From assembly GCA_027493955.1 (NCBI GenBank), contig JAOSJT010000001.1:1723131-1787130 (forward strand): a stretch of DNA of 64,000 bases, given 5' to 3'. This DNA comes from Bacteroidia bacterium (GTDB taxonomy: Bacteria; Bacteroidota; Ignavibacteria; SZUA-365). Both the position numbers and the translations under genes were made by a program. Below the pieces are notes generated by a model. That model ran no database searches, was not told the origin of the DNA, and saw only the letters and a list, made by a program, of their open reading frames with translations. Positions 1-8,600 of this stretch are shown in pieces; the first letter of the stretch is position 1; each line of letters begins with the position of its first letter.

Positions 1-22
1 TTGGAGAAAACGGAAATCGAAA

Positions 23-331
23 ATGGCTACGCGTACCCCAGGCCGCAAACGCGTCTCTTCGGGCGAGGCCCTCGGCAAGAAGCTGCTCCCATCCGTGCGC
101 GAAATGAAGGCCTCGCAGGCCGCACGTGTCACGAACATCGAGTCCAATGGCGTTGTGCAGGCACGCCATAATACCGGCTTGTCTTAAGCGCAATTTGCGA
201 TGGCACTGAGCATTTCCATGCGTACGCTCCGGGAGTGGGAACAAGGTCGCCGCACCCCTTCCGGCCCCGCCCGGGCGCCTATCCGTATCCCAAATCGGCA
301 TCCCGAAGTCGTGCGTGCGGTACCGGTTTGA
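23..331 (+). pseudogene. XRE-type helix-turn-helix antitoxin-like gene, interrupted by a nonsense codon
   Basis: From ATG at 23 the frame reads MATRTPGRKRV, then a segment typical of short XRE/HigA-NadS type antitoxin regulators (SVREMKASQAARV, ARHNTGLS) and meets TAA at 185-187. Reading straight on in the same frame gives AQFAMALSISMRTLREWEQG and then RRTPSGPARAPIRIPNRHPEVVRAV before TGA at 329-331. The continuation is the rest of the HTH domain; family members read LSQ-AQFA at the join, so a single CAA to TAA change explains the break. A small toxin gene usually lies directly upstream of such antitoxins; only 22 bases are visible before it. Either the antitoxin is dead, or there is a sequencing error. 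The reading of the family is from memory. Confidence 0.75.
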
Positions 332-1106
332 CACAGTGCGACGCTGCCGGTCCACACCGGTGCGGGAAGGCCGCGCTTGCAGCGGGATACTGTGGAGCGA
401 TACTTCCGGAGACGGGCAGCGTATTAACCTACCTCTACTTCTCCACGGTTCCTGTGCGAGGTTTCGGCTTCGCGGCCCCTGAGCGTAGTCGAAGGGCAAC
501 CACCGTCGAAGGGGCGCCTTTGCGTTGACTCCCCCTCCCCTGTGTCTTTCCGATGAAAATATATTTTGTTCACCTCTTGACTATTAGCGATCATTCTCCG
601 ATTTTTGTGGAATACTAGGAAGCGCGGCGCAAGCCGGACCACAAAACAGTGGGAGGAAACCGAGAGAATCGCTACGATCCGTATTCCATCATTCTCATGA
701 CATCCCCCGCACGCCTCGCGATCATGCAAGCGTCTATGATCGCCGTGCGATGCGCCACCGCGACCTGAGCAGTGTTACCCTATGATCTCAACTCCACATC
801 CGCACCGGCCATCACATGGGACCGAATTGGCGGAGCTTGGGCGGGGGGGCGGAAGTCGCACTCCTTGATACTTGGAAACACGGGGGGCCTCGTCGATTTC
901 AAGTGTTAGCGAGAGTAAACCGTCTTGCTCCATATAACACGAAAGATCGAGCGCTGCTGAGATTGCTTGAGTCTGGAGAATAATCACGAGATGAAGCATT
1001 GTGAAAGCCATTTTCAGTGCAGGATAACCGGCGGTCAGATAGTAATCGATACTCCGGATTATCGGGACAACCATTCAATGACGGTCGACAAAAAAGGAGC
1101 ATAGGC
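332..1106. other. 775-bp stretch without a convincing gene
   Basis: Several short frames exist on both strands but none resembles a protein family or has a good ribosome site. The word CCTGAGCGTAGTCGAAGGG at 478-496 belongs to a dispersed family: its 13-base core recurs in inverse orientation at 45555-45567. The stretch may hold decayed genes of the island. Confidence 0.5.
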
Positions 1107-1391
1107 ATGCGTATTTGTGACGCTATCAAGAACATGCAGACGCTGAGTTTCACTTACAATGGGTATAGACGTGTCGTTGAGCCGCATACGTATGGCACAG
1201 ACACAAAAGGCCACGAAGCATTGCGCGCGTATCAGACAAGCGGTAGCAGCGAGTCTGGAGAACTTGGCTGGAAGCTCTTCCATGTCGGAGATATCCGCGG
1301 CTTATCCGTGCTGGAAGCCACCTTCCCGAAGCCTCGTCCCGGATACAAACGCGGAGATAAAGGCTTCTCCTCTATCCGCTGCCAGCTCTAA
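1107..1391 (+). CDS. Small WYL-like conserved protein
   Basis: A 94-residue protein starting at ATG 1107 behind AAAAAGGAGC (1091-1100). It begins MRICDAIKNMQTLSFTYNG, followed by RVVEPHTYG, ALRAYQTSG, GWKLFHVGDI and ends with PRPGYKRGDKG; this matches the general pattern of small stand-alone WYL-like proteins (a beta-barrel that can bind nucleotides or nucleic acid and often controls defence genes). There is no HTH or other domain. It lies between the broken antitoxin gene and the CHAT gene, so a regulatory or sensor role for the island is an inference. The longer in-frame start at 1017 was rejected because its 30 extra residues are low in family-like character and lack a ribosome site. Confidence 0.7.
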   Translation: MRICDAIKNMQTLSFTYNGYRRVVEPHTYGTDTKGHEALRAYQTSGSSESGELGWKLFHVGDIRGLSVLEATFPKPRPGYKRGDKGFSSIRCQL

Positions 1392-1664
1392 CCGAACAGC
1401 ATCCGCATAGTTTCGCTGGCGTTCAAGCTGATAGTTCAAAGCATTGGTAGACACTCTAGATTATTAAATTTTGTGAGCGGTTTGCAAATATTGAAGAATC
1501 AGCTTGACCAAATGAGCACGAAAAGTGAAACCATGGATATCGAAGCCGACGAAAAAGAAGCAATGGATTGCGGTAACTCAGGGAGCACGGGGTGTGGGGT
1601 GCTACTCGGACAGTATCCACCTGGGCTTTGTATGATAAGGAAACTAATAATTCATGTGTAATCT

Positions 1665-2324
1665 ATGAAAAACGGAACCCCACACACAAAGCCAGAAGTT
1701 TTCATTCTGGAGTCATTAACACTCGATGACGAAGGCAAAGACCAGAAAGATGGGTTGATGCTATCACAGGCACTGCACCTTTATAACAAAAAGCCGAAGT
1801 ATTTTTACTTTCGGACTGAGCGCGAGCTGATCAATCTGATCGCCTTATTCAAGGAATCCAACTATCGATACCTCCATCTTTCCTGCCACGGCTCTGCAGC
1901 ATCGCTCAGCACTACTTTCGACGAACTTGACTATGGTAGCGTCGGACGAATACTAGGCGGCACACTCAACAACAAGAGATTATTCGTATCCGCCTGCGAG
2001 GCAGGCAACGACCTCTTCTCAGCAGCAATTTGCGGCAGCAACCCCGGCGTATACTCGGTCCTCGCGCCATCAACTGCCATCCACTTCAATCGAAGCGCGG
2101 CTTTTTGGTCCGCTTTCTATTTCCTCATGTTCGACTTCGACAGTACGTCCATGAAACGGAAGACACTGCGCAATCGCCTTTTAGCCACGGTAACACTTTT
2201 CGATGTTCAGCTTCATTTCACTTGGAATAGCGCACATGAGGGGAGATTTAAAAGTGAGTTGCTCGTGCCTGACATCACTAAATGGCCTGTGAGTGACAAC
2301 GCTATGACAAAAACGTGCGTTTAG
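1665..2324 (+). CDS. CHAT-type caspase-like protease, stand-alone
   Basis: A 219-residue protein. Residues 67-77 (YRYLHLSCHGS) and 105-113 (RLFVSACEA) give the His75/Cys111 pair in the spacing and context of CHAT/caspase-fold peptidases: His-Gly after a hydrophobic strand, then Ser-Ala-Cys after the next. There are no TPR repeats, signal peptide or membrane segments, so this is a compact protease-only form. CHAT proteases act in type III-E CRISPR and several abortive defence systems, where they are switched on by a sensor and cleave a partner. The neighbours on the same strand (coiled coil, DUF4041/GIY-YIG, two membrane proteins) could supply sensor and effector, but that is inference. The ribosome site is weak. 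Base composition is visibly less G+C-rich than in the core genes. Confidence 0.72.
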   Translation: MKNGTPHTKPEVFILESLTLDDEGKDQKDGLMLSQALHLYNKKPKYFYFRTERELINLIALFKESNYRYLHLSCHGSAASLSTTFDELDYGSVGRILGGTLNNKRLFVSACEAGNDLFSAAICGSNPGVYSVLAPSTAIHFNRSAAFWSAFYFLMFDFDSTSMKRKTLRNRLLATVTLFDVQLHFTWNSAHEGRFKSELLVPDITKWPVSDNAMTKTCV

Positions 2325-2447
2325 ATAACGCATTTGAAAACACAAAGCGAAATCCGCACTTGGCTCACACACAGGACGTCCGGTTAGCGAAAGAGCCAGT
2401 GACTAATACATAAGTTTCATGCGAAAAAAACGAACTAGGAGTTAAGA

Positions 2448-3680
2448 ATGGCAAAAGGTCGAAGTTTCCTCGCTGCAATGCAGCGACAAGCAGCAGCGAG
2501 CGCACGAGAGCACGCTCGCAATGTACGCGAAGCTGAACGAGCACAGAAGGCTCGAGAACGCTTGGCTGCACAGATGGCCCGGGCCAGCGCTGCGGATCAA
2601 AAACGGCTTGAAAAGGAAGCACGGGAGGAACACATTGCTGAAATGGAGGAAGAAGCTGAAATACGGAACTCGGAATTGGCAGAAGTATATGAGGCGATTG
2701 ACTCGATGCTGAAGTCGACCTTGACTGTTGATCACGTTGTTGACATTCTCGCACTTCGCTCTAGTGCTGAACACCCAATGTTTGACCGGACTGATCTCGA
2801 GACACCGATTCCGTCACCAAAACCAATCCCTGACCCTTTGGAACCGATATTCACCCCGCCTGCACCGCCGTCGGGCTTGCTTAAAATGTTTGGCAAAAAA
2901 AAACATGAAACGGCGGTATCGGCGGCTGAAGTTGCTCATCAACAGGCGGTCATTCAATGGCGGCAAGACCTGATTCAGGCCGAAGCTTCAAGAAAGGCCG
3001 CAGAGGCGCGACACGCTGGACAGGAAGCAGCGCGCATCGAAGCACTTGGGGTAGAACGGGCCCGATACGAAGCAGAGTGCGCAGCGCGGGAACAAGCCGC
3101 GATCGATAGGAACAACGCACTCGAGACACTGCATGCAAATCTTGCGTATGGCACCAAAGATGCTGTCGAGGAATATCTTTCCATCGTATTTTCCAACACA
3201 TTGTATCCCGAATACTTTCCTGTCGAGCACGATTTTGAATTTGACGGGACATCAGCGGAGCTGCGACTGCGAGTACTTGTACCGGGTCCGGACAAAGTGC
3301 CAACGACGAATGCGTACAAGTATATGAAGTCCTCAGACGAAATTACATCTACAACACTTTCACAGAAGGCTTGCAAAGACCGCTATGCTGGAGCTGTCCA
3401 TCAGGTTGCTCTTCGATCATTATATGAAGTGTTTACAGCCGATCGTCGTGGTCTTATCAAAACAATTTCGTTGGAGGTAGGGACGGAAGCTATCGAACCG
3501 GCCACTGGTCTTGAAGCCTATATTCCGTTCGTAGCGGCAGGAGCGGAGAGAAGTGCATTTCTAGCTTTGGATCTCGCGAATGTCGTCCCCTCTGCGACTC
3601 TCAGTCACTTGGGCGCAGCCGTATCGAAGAACCCGTACGAACTCGTTGCTGCAGTTGTTTCAGGAGTCAGGCGCACATGA
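2448..3680 (+). CDS. Coiled-coil protein paired with a DUF4041/GIY-YIG protein
   Basis: A 410-residue soluble protein, ATG 2448 behind AGGAG. Residues 1-90 are Ala/Arg/Glu-rich and predicted coiled coil; residues 110-145 form a proline-rich linker (PIPSPKPIPDPLEPIF) ending in a GLLKMFGKKK segment; a second coiled coil covers about 155-225; the C-terminal 180 residues are a globular domain with LRLRVLVPGPDKVPTTNAYK and QKACKDRYAGAVHQVALRSL. I recall this domain order from actinobacterial proteins linked to restriction-type genes, sometimes next to Mrr nucleases; no Mrr domain is present here. Its stop overlaps the next start by four bases, so the two products are probably made in equal amounts and may form a complex. 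Function is unknown. Confidence 0.65.
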   Translation: MAKGRSFLAAMQRQAAASAREHARNVREAERAQKARERLAAQMARASAADQKRLEKEAREEHIAEMEEEAEIRNSELAEVYEAIDSMLKSTLTVDHVVDILALRSSAEHPMFDRTDLETPIPSPKPIPDPLEPIFTPPAPPSGLLKMFGKKKHETAVSAAEVAHQQAVIQWRQDLIQAEASRKAAEARHAGQEAARIEALGVERARYEAECAAREQAAIDRNNALETLHANLAYGTKDAVEEYLSIVFSNTLYPEYFPVEHDFEFDGTSAELRLRVLVPGPDKVPTTNAYKYMKSSDEITSTTLSQKACKDRYAGAVHQVALRSLYEVFTADRRGLIKTISLEVGTEAIEPATGLEAYIPFVAAGAERSAFLALDLANVVPSATLSHLGAAVSKNPYELVAAVVSGVRRT

Positions 3681-5020
3681 CAGACGGCAATCCTATCTTC
3701 AACCCGCCACCCGGTTGGCCGAAACCACCTGATGGTTGGGTGCCGCCAAAGGGATGGAGCCCCGATCCTGCGTGGCCTGATCCACCTGAGGGATGGCAAT
3801 TATGGCTGACCACAACCGTAAATTCCGAAGCTGATAGCCAGCATGATAACAGAAATCCTGCCGAAGTAGGACCGTCGTCGTCCGAAAATCCAGAAATCGA
3901 CATTGACGAAAGGATCGCGCGACTAGAGGAGGAAAATCGCGGACTGCGAGCCCAGCTTGAGGCTTCAGCGACAACAATCGGCACTGTGGTATTGAATGAC
4001 GAACAGATTCTGCAGGAAGCTGGAATCTACCGCTACCACCATCCTCTTGAAAACGCGACAGCCTATACCGCCCGCCTCGACGCTTTGGCCATTCGTGTCG
4101 CAGACCTTGTCCGTTCTGGTGGAGCGATAGTAATGTCAAACACATTCACGTTCGATAATTCGCTGGCAAAAGGTCAAAAGATGTCCAGCGATCTCGCGAA
4201 GCTGATGCTTCGTGCATACAATGCCGAGGTCGACAATAGTGTGCGTGCATTACGCTCCGGGAACGTAGTCACAGCCAAAAAGCGGGTAGATTCTTCGCGA
4301 GATGCGATCAAGAAGCTTGGCAGCATGATGCAGATGCATATTAGCGATGCGTTTCACGCTTTACGTATTGAAGAAATCGAGTTGACTTCTGACTATCTGA
4401 TGAAGAAGCAGGAAGAACGTGAGGCTGCAATAGAAGAGCGCGCGCGTTTGCGTGAGGAGCGCAAGGTTGCTGCCGAATTAGAAGAGGAACGAGAAAAGCT
4501 CAACAAGGAGCGCAGTCACCTGTTGAACGCTCTCGCAGCTCTTCGGGCTAGTGGTACATCAGACGCGGACCTGGAACGGAAGCTCGAAGAAGTTGATGAG
4601 GCAATTCTCCAGAATGATTTCCGCGCTGCCAACATTAGAGCAGGATATGTCTATGTGATTTCGAATCGCGGTGCTTTCGGTCACGATGTGGTGAAGATCG
4701 GTCTTACTCGCAGGCTCGAGCCACTCGACCGAGTGAATGAACTTGGTGGGGCATCTGTTCCTTTTCGTTTCGATGTGCACTGCCTCTTCTTCTCCGAAGA
4801 TGCCGTCACCCTCGAATCCGAACTGCACCGTCACTTTGCTGATAGGCGACTTAACTATGCGAACGACCGTAAGGAATTCTTCTTCGCCAGTCCTGCCGAA
4901 GTTCGCGACGTACTCGTCTCCAAGCTAGGCAATCTCCTCGAGTTTACGGAGAATCCCGAATCCACGGAGTATCTGCAAAGCGTAGGCTATTGGCCAGACA
5001 TACATAAAGTGGCAGGTTGA
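3677..5020 (+). CDS. DUF4041 domain protein with C-terminal T5orf172 (GIY-YIG) nuclease domain
   Basis: A 447-residue protein starting inside the previous stop (ATGA). Residues 1-45 contain a repeated Pro/Trp motif (PPPGWPKPP, PPKGWSPDP, PPEGWQLW). Residues 75-320 are DUF4041-like and largely coiled coil. Residues 328-430 form a T5orf172 GIY-YIG domain: GYVYVISN, VVKIGLTRR, then the ELHRHFADRR segment with the acidic residue, and a late Asn/Lys/Phe segment. GIY-YIG domains cut DNA; T5orf172 forms are common in phages and in defence islands. Together with the preceding coiled-coil protein it looks like a two-part DNA-acting module. The Pro/Trp-rich N-terminus is more usual in actinobacteria, a hint of long-range transfer (inference). 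Confidence 0.72.
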   Translation: MTDGNPIFNPPPGWPKPPDGWVPPKGWSPDPAWPDPPEGWQLWLTTTVNSEADSQHDNRNPAEVGPSSSENPEIDIDERIARLEEENRGLRAQLEASATTIGTVVLNDEQILQEAGIYRYHHPLENATAYTARLDALAIRVADLVRSGGAIVMSNTFTFDNSLAKGQKMSSDLAKLMLRAYNAEVDNSVRALRSGNVVTAKKRVDSSRDAIKKLGSMMQMHISDAFHALRIEEIELTSDYLMKKQEEREAAIEERARLREERKVAAELEEEREKLNKERSHLLNALAALRASGTSDADLERKLEEVDEAILQNDFRAANIRAGYVYVISNRGAFGHDVVKIGLTRRLEPLDRVNELGGASVPFRFDVHCLFFSEDAVTLESELHRHFADRRLNYANDRKEFFFASPAEVRDVLVSKLGNLLEFTENPESTEYLQSVGYWPDIHKVAG

Positions 5021-5162
5021 TGGAGAGCTTAGTGCTCGCCGTTTGTGAGTGGCACGCAGGGCCTTTGTTTAAAAAACGGATGGATCAAAGCTACGATTAT
5101 AATCTCATAGTTCTGTCTGCGCGTGGGTTCGCGTAGGACGTTACATATTACAAGATAGGAAG

Positions 5163-6134
5163 ATGAAAAAACCGCCTCCCCTTACCGAAGCGCAGAAACG
5201 CCGCCTTGGTCTGCTTGAGCCGCAGCTGCGCAACGCAGCGCGCACCGGCAATTTTACTGATGCCAAGATTCTTGCAGCGGAACTACAAAGCATACTACGG
5301 CCTACTGGTCATCACATGCGGCTTTTCCAGAGCAAGAACTGGCTTTTCGAGGCTGCTCTCGAAGCTGGAGAAGTGGTATTTGCTAGGCAGGGTTTCGAGG
5401 GAATCCGAAGCTCCGTACAACCAAAAACTCGTCTTTATCTTGAGGCAACTGCATTACTTGCCGTTTGCTATCTTAGAAGCGGTAACATCGAAGAAGCTAA
5501 ACCTTTCATGGCCGAAGTTCTAGTAAATACCAATGTCATACAGTCTGATGTTCAACGGCGGGTTTTCAAACGTCGATTAATCGACCGATTCGATGAAGAG
5601 GCCGTCTTGGCATCTCTTCGAGACTGTGGAACTGAAGACCTCAGTCCAGAGGATCTAGAAGAGGAGGCAGGAAAAATTATTCAGACAAGAACAGAAGATG
5701 AGATGTTCCTAATGCTGGGGGAACGGACACCCGAGCATTCGGTTGATATCCTCCTCCGTATCAATGAGTTCGCGTTGAAACAACTACCAAAAGCAGACCT
5801 CAAGTTTCTGCCTGGGCCGAAAGAACGAACAGAACGTAGAGAGGTCGGAAAAATCGTTTTTGCTTCGTTTAAAAGAATTCTGTGGCGTTCTCTTTGCGAT
5901 CCGGAGAGCGAAATATATCAAGCCTGGTTTAATCAAGGTATGTCTTTAGTCCTAAACAAAAAGTACATTGGCGGTGCGGTTGTTGCCACGTTCTCAGGTC
6001 TAGGGATTGGCCTCACTGCTCTTGCAGTCCCTGCTGTTGCACTTCTGATCAAGTTCGGTTTGGAGGTCTTCTGCGATGTTTACCACCCTGAGCCTTTGAT
6101 GGAAGCGCGGACCGTGCGTAAGAACAAAAATTAA
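5163..6134 (+). CDS. Unknown protein with helical-repeat N-terminus and C-terminal membrane segment
   Basis: A 323-residue protein, ATG 5163 behind ATAGGAAG. Residues 1-150 have the rhythm of TPR-like helical repeats (ALEAGEVVFARQG, TALLAVCYLRSGNIEEAKPF). Residues 150-260 are charged. About residues 262-305 are hydrophobic and Gly/Ala/Val-rich (GGAVVATFSGLGIGLTALAV) followed by AVALLIKFGLEVF, long enough for one or two membrane passes. No family was recognised. The 142-bp gap before it contains a perfect TATAAT (5098-5103) but no clear -35 box, so a separate promoter is possible. In a defence operon a membrane protein with a repeat domain could be the toxic end effector or the protease target; this is a guess. 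Confidence 0.55.
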   Translation: MKKPPPLTEAQKRRLGLLEPQLRNAARTGNFTDAKILAAELQSILRPTGHHMRLFQSKNWLFEAALEAGEVVFARQGFEGIRSSVQPKTRLYLEATALLAVCYLRSGNIEEAKPFMAEVLVNTNVIQSDVQRRVFKRRLIDRFDEEAVLASLRDCGTEDLSPEDLEEEAGKIIQTRTEDEMFLMLGERTPEHSVDILLRINEFALKQLPKADLKFLPGPKERTERREVGKIVFASFKRILWRSLCDPESEIYQAWFNQGMSLVLNKKYIGGAVVATFSGLGIGLTALAVPAVALLIKFGLEVFCDVYHPEPLMEARTVRKNKN

Positions 6135-6206
6135 GCTGAGAGGTACTGCGCTTGGATAAATGAAATGGATAATAAACAACAATTTTGACAGCAGTGGTAC
6201 TTATCT

Positions 6207-7157
6207 ATGCTAACCGATAACCAGATATTATTGATTTTTGCTGCCATCGGTGCTCTTTCAGCAATCATTTCCATTATTAGGGCTTGCATAAAGATAGTAC
6301 GATGGTTGTCGACGAATCGTGGCAACACTTCTATTTCCATAGAATATTGGCGATTATTTGGACCATCTGTTGTTAGAATCATGGAATTCTTTGAGCACGA
6401 ACCAGAAATTATCGAACATTCTAATCCACACCTTAAAATAAGAATAAATAGCGAGGATGAGACAATCGAGCAAGACGTCTGGAAATCATATTGCTATTTG
6501 TCGCGAAAAAGAAAAGTTGTTGTGTGTGGAAGACTGCTTTGGCCGAAATATTCAGCAAATAGAAAAAAGGTACAGCGCTTAGATTATCTGGCGAAGCCTG
6601 AGGGCGATAGGGAGATTGTTAGATGGATAAACAATAACTACATTGATCCTGGTTTGGATATCGATATACCAGACCTCGGATTTGAGATATATACAAAACC
6701 TGATGATTACTCAAATGAAATCGGATTTTTATTCTTATGTCTAAAAAACGAAGGAAAGAGGAATCTTTTCAATTACTCTGTAACCTTCAAAGTGGCACGA
6801 CTAGAGGCGAACGTACCTACTTTTGATGACCCTGGATGGCGACCATTCGAGAAACTACGTGAGATATTCAAGCAAAAAGGTTCCCCGGGAGATTATTTGA
6901 CGACCGGCCAGATAGAATATGGCGAAACCGAAGAGTTCATAATTCCGACATGGGAACCTGGAGTCAGTTTCCTATTTCTGTTGTCAGTATACCGATCCGA
7001 TCATGAAGGTTCTGAAAATGGCTACTTGGATGACGTCTATATACTCAATACAATCACAAGAAAGACATTTCTTGGAACTTCTTCAATTACAGTCAGACAG
7101 CCTTCAAGAGAAAGGGCTCTTCGCGAGAAAGTTCCATATGGATGGTTCCGGCAATAA
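6207..7157 (+). CDS. Membrane-anchored protein of unknown function
   Basis: A 316-residue protein with one N-terminal membrane segment (about residues 7-30, ILLIFAAIGALSAIISIIRA) and a 280-residue cytoplasmic or extracytoplasmic domain of mixed alpha/beta character. The gene is clearly A+T-richer than the core genome, with many AAT, AAA and ATA codons. No family or catalytic motif was recognised. It follows the preceding membrane gene after 72 bases without a good ribosome site. It is the last gene of the putative five-gene cluster (1665-7157). Confidence 0.5.
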   Translation: MLTDNQILLIFAAIGALSAIISIIRACIKIVRWLSTNRGNTSISIEYWRLFGPSVVRIMEFFEHEPEIIEHSNPHLKIRINSEDETIEQDVWKSYCYLSRKRKVVVCGRLLWPKYSANRKKVQRLDYLAKPEGDREIVRWINNNYIDPGLDIDIPDLGFEIYTKPDDYSNEIGFLFLCLKNEGKRNLFNYSVTFKVARLEANVPTFDDPGWRPFEKLREIFKQKGSPGDYLTTGQIEYGETEEFIIPTWEPGVSFLFLLSVYRSDHEGSENGYLDDVYILNTITRKTFLGTSSITVRQPSRERALREKVPYGWFRQ

Positions 7158-7753
7158 TTATGGCCTAACGTGCGCATTGAGATCATGCGACTAAATGCAG
7201 TGAAGCGCCTTTCAGACTTCGCAACCAATTCACAGACCGTTAGCTTTACCATTGGGCCATAGCCTCCGAGTTACCAAATCAAATCACCTTTGACCACTTT
7301 AGGTGCTTCGGCTCATGGCGCTGGCTGGGGAATCACCGAATGTTCCGGCCTCGACATATAGAAAAATACTGGCTGACGAAGCATGTTCAATCGGCGCGGG
7401 AACCGATAAGCCTTCATTGTAGGCGCAACGACTCTGGTGTGCCACGACCTTTGCTGAGCATTCGCCCAGGATCAGGATGCTGCGCCCCGAATCTCCCTAC
7501 CTTCCGAAATCTTCGGGACACACTCTCATTAGGTCCTCACCGTCCCTCACCTCCCAATTCTGTCTTCGGCTCAAAAAGCGACCAAACAGCAACCTGTACC
7601 CCAACTCCTCCCATCTTTCTTCTCCATTCCCCATCCCTCCGTATATTGCATGCATGGCTGGCTCGCACCCCGCCTCACCACAGGAAGACGCACGTGACCC
7701 CAGCCCCCATCCCACAAATCCAAATCACAGCAACCTAAAATCTACCCCTCCCC
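7158..7753. other. Intergenic, pyrimidine-rich on the plus strand
   Basis: No convincing gene. Positions about 7470-7753 are strongly C/T-rich (for example CCCAACTCCTCCC and TTCTTCTCCATTCCCC), which produces meaningless proline/serine-rich frames. No Shine-Dalgarno sequence precedes the methylase start at 7754; the leader immediately before it is CTACCCCTCCCC. Confidence 0.5.
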
Positions 7754-8407
7754 ATGAACTCCGTCAAGTCAAAACAGCGTGTGGCCGATCATGGCGAGGT
7801 GTTTACGCCGGCGTGGATGGTGGAGGCGATGCTGGATCTGGTGAAGGATGAGACGGAACGCATCGATTCGCGCTTTCTGGAGCCGGCGTGCGGGAGCGGA
7901 AACTTTTTGGTGCAAATTTTGCGACGCAAGCTGGCGGCGGTGGAACTGCGCTACGGAAAGTCGGACTTCGAGAAGCGGCAGTACGCACTGCTTGCGTTGA
8001 TGTGCATCTACGGCATCGAGCTGCTGGAGGACAATATCGCGGAGTGCAGGGAAAATATGCTGGAAATCCTTGCGGAGTACCTGAATCTGGATGAAGCGGA
8101 CGATGTCTATCGCGCCGCCTCTTTCGTGCTGTCGCAAAACCTCGTGCATGGCGATGCGCTGAAGATGTGCATGCACGACGGCGCGCCCATCGCATTTGCC
8201 GAGTGGGGCTATCTGGGCAAAGGAAAGTTCCAGCGACGGGACTTCCGCTTCTCGACGCTCACGCAATCGGCGGCGTTCAGCGCGGAGGATTCGCTCTTCG
8301 CGCATCTGGACAAGAGCGAGATTTTTGCACCGATACGAAGTTACCCGCCGATGACGGTGAGCGATCTGGCCGCGGCGCTCGGTGACTCTCCGAAGGAGGC
8401 CGTATGA
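7754..8407 (+). CDS. N6-adenine DNA methylase-like subunit (motif I only), complete copy
   Basis: A 217-residue protein. EVFTPAWMVEAML and RFLEPACGSGNFLVQIL (about residues 40-56) are the target-recognition start and AdoMet-binding motif I of gamma-class adenine methylases. The catalytic (N/D)PP(Y/F) motif IV is missing; the protein ends with AEWGYLGKGKFQRRDFRF and SDLAAALGD. As I recall, this length is normal for the family, which sits directly upstream of an Eco57I-type methylase and a helicase, as it does at 10150 and 11750. It may serve as a partner or decoy subunit of that methylase. The ATG at 7754 has no visible ribosome site. The stop overlaps an ATG at 8404 (see next entry). Its 3' 350 bp recur at 9823-10172. 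Confidence 0.8.
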   Translation: MNSVKSKQRVADHGEVFTPAWMVEAMLDLVKDETERIDSRFLEPACGSGNFLVQILRRKLAAVELRYGKSDFEKRQYALLALMCIYGIELLEDNIAECRENMLEILAEYLNLDEADDVYRAASFVLSQNLVHGDALKMCMHDGAPIAFAEWGYLGKGKFQRRDFRFSTLTQSAAFSAEDSLFAHLDKSEIFAPIRSYPPMTVSDLAAALGDSPKEAV

Positions 8408-8426
8408 GCACGAAAGCCGCCTTTTT
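8077..8426 (+). repeat. Left copy of a 350-bp imperfect direct repeat (methylase 3' end)
   Basis: Matches 9823-10172 at a constant offset of 1746 bases (582 codons). The stretch from about 8195 to 8390 is nearly identical; the segment around 8168-8190 differs (protein MCMHDGAPI versus MRTDGGDPI). The repeat runs through the stop and into the first codons of the downstream methylase gene. Confidence 0.9.
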
Positions 8427-8600
8427 CCGCATCCACTGTTCCGGCAACTCCGGCAGTCTGCGGTCGACTCTGCAAGGCTTTCGACCGGCAGGGCAGGCAG
8501 AGCAGCGACATGATGGCGTACGCTGCACTGCCAACGAACGGGTCCACAATAAGACCGACCTGGATCGCGTCTCCTCTCTCGTTATCTCGCTGGAGAGGCC
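8404..8600 (+). pseudogene. Truncated start of the Eco57I-type methylase gene plus unassigned sequence
   Basis: The ATG at 8404 overlaps the stop of the methylase subunit exactly as the real downstream gene start (10150) does. It reads MSTKAAF, matching MSKQAAF of the intact gene, then loses all similarity after about eight codons. The frame continues to 8604 but the protein is unrelated to any family I know. It is therefore a remnant of the original junction, cut off when the YhcG gene was inserted. Confidence 0.7.

Noticed and set aside
1473-1661. 62-codon frame before the CHAT gene
   Set aside because: GTG start, no ribosome site and no family resemblance.
7163-7245. attC-like integron recombination site after the gene at 6207
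   Set aside because: The left end GCCTAAC fits, but the right end GTTAGCT does not fit the consensus, other gaps of the cluster lack such ends, and no integrase is present.
7340-7851. Two proline/serine-rich frames before the methylase
   Set aside because: They translate a pyrimidine-rich tract; one overlaps the methylase start in another frame.
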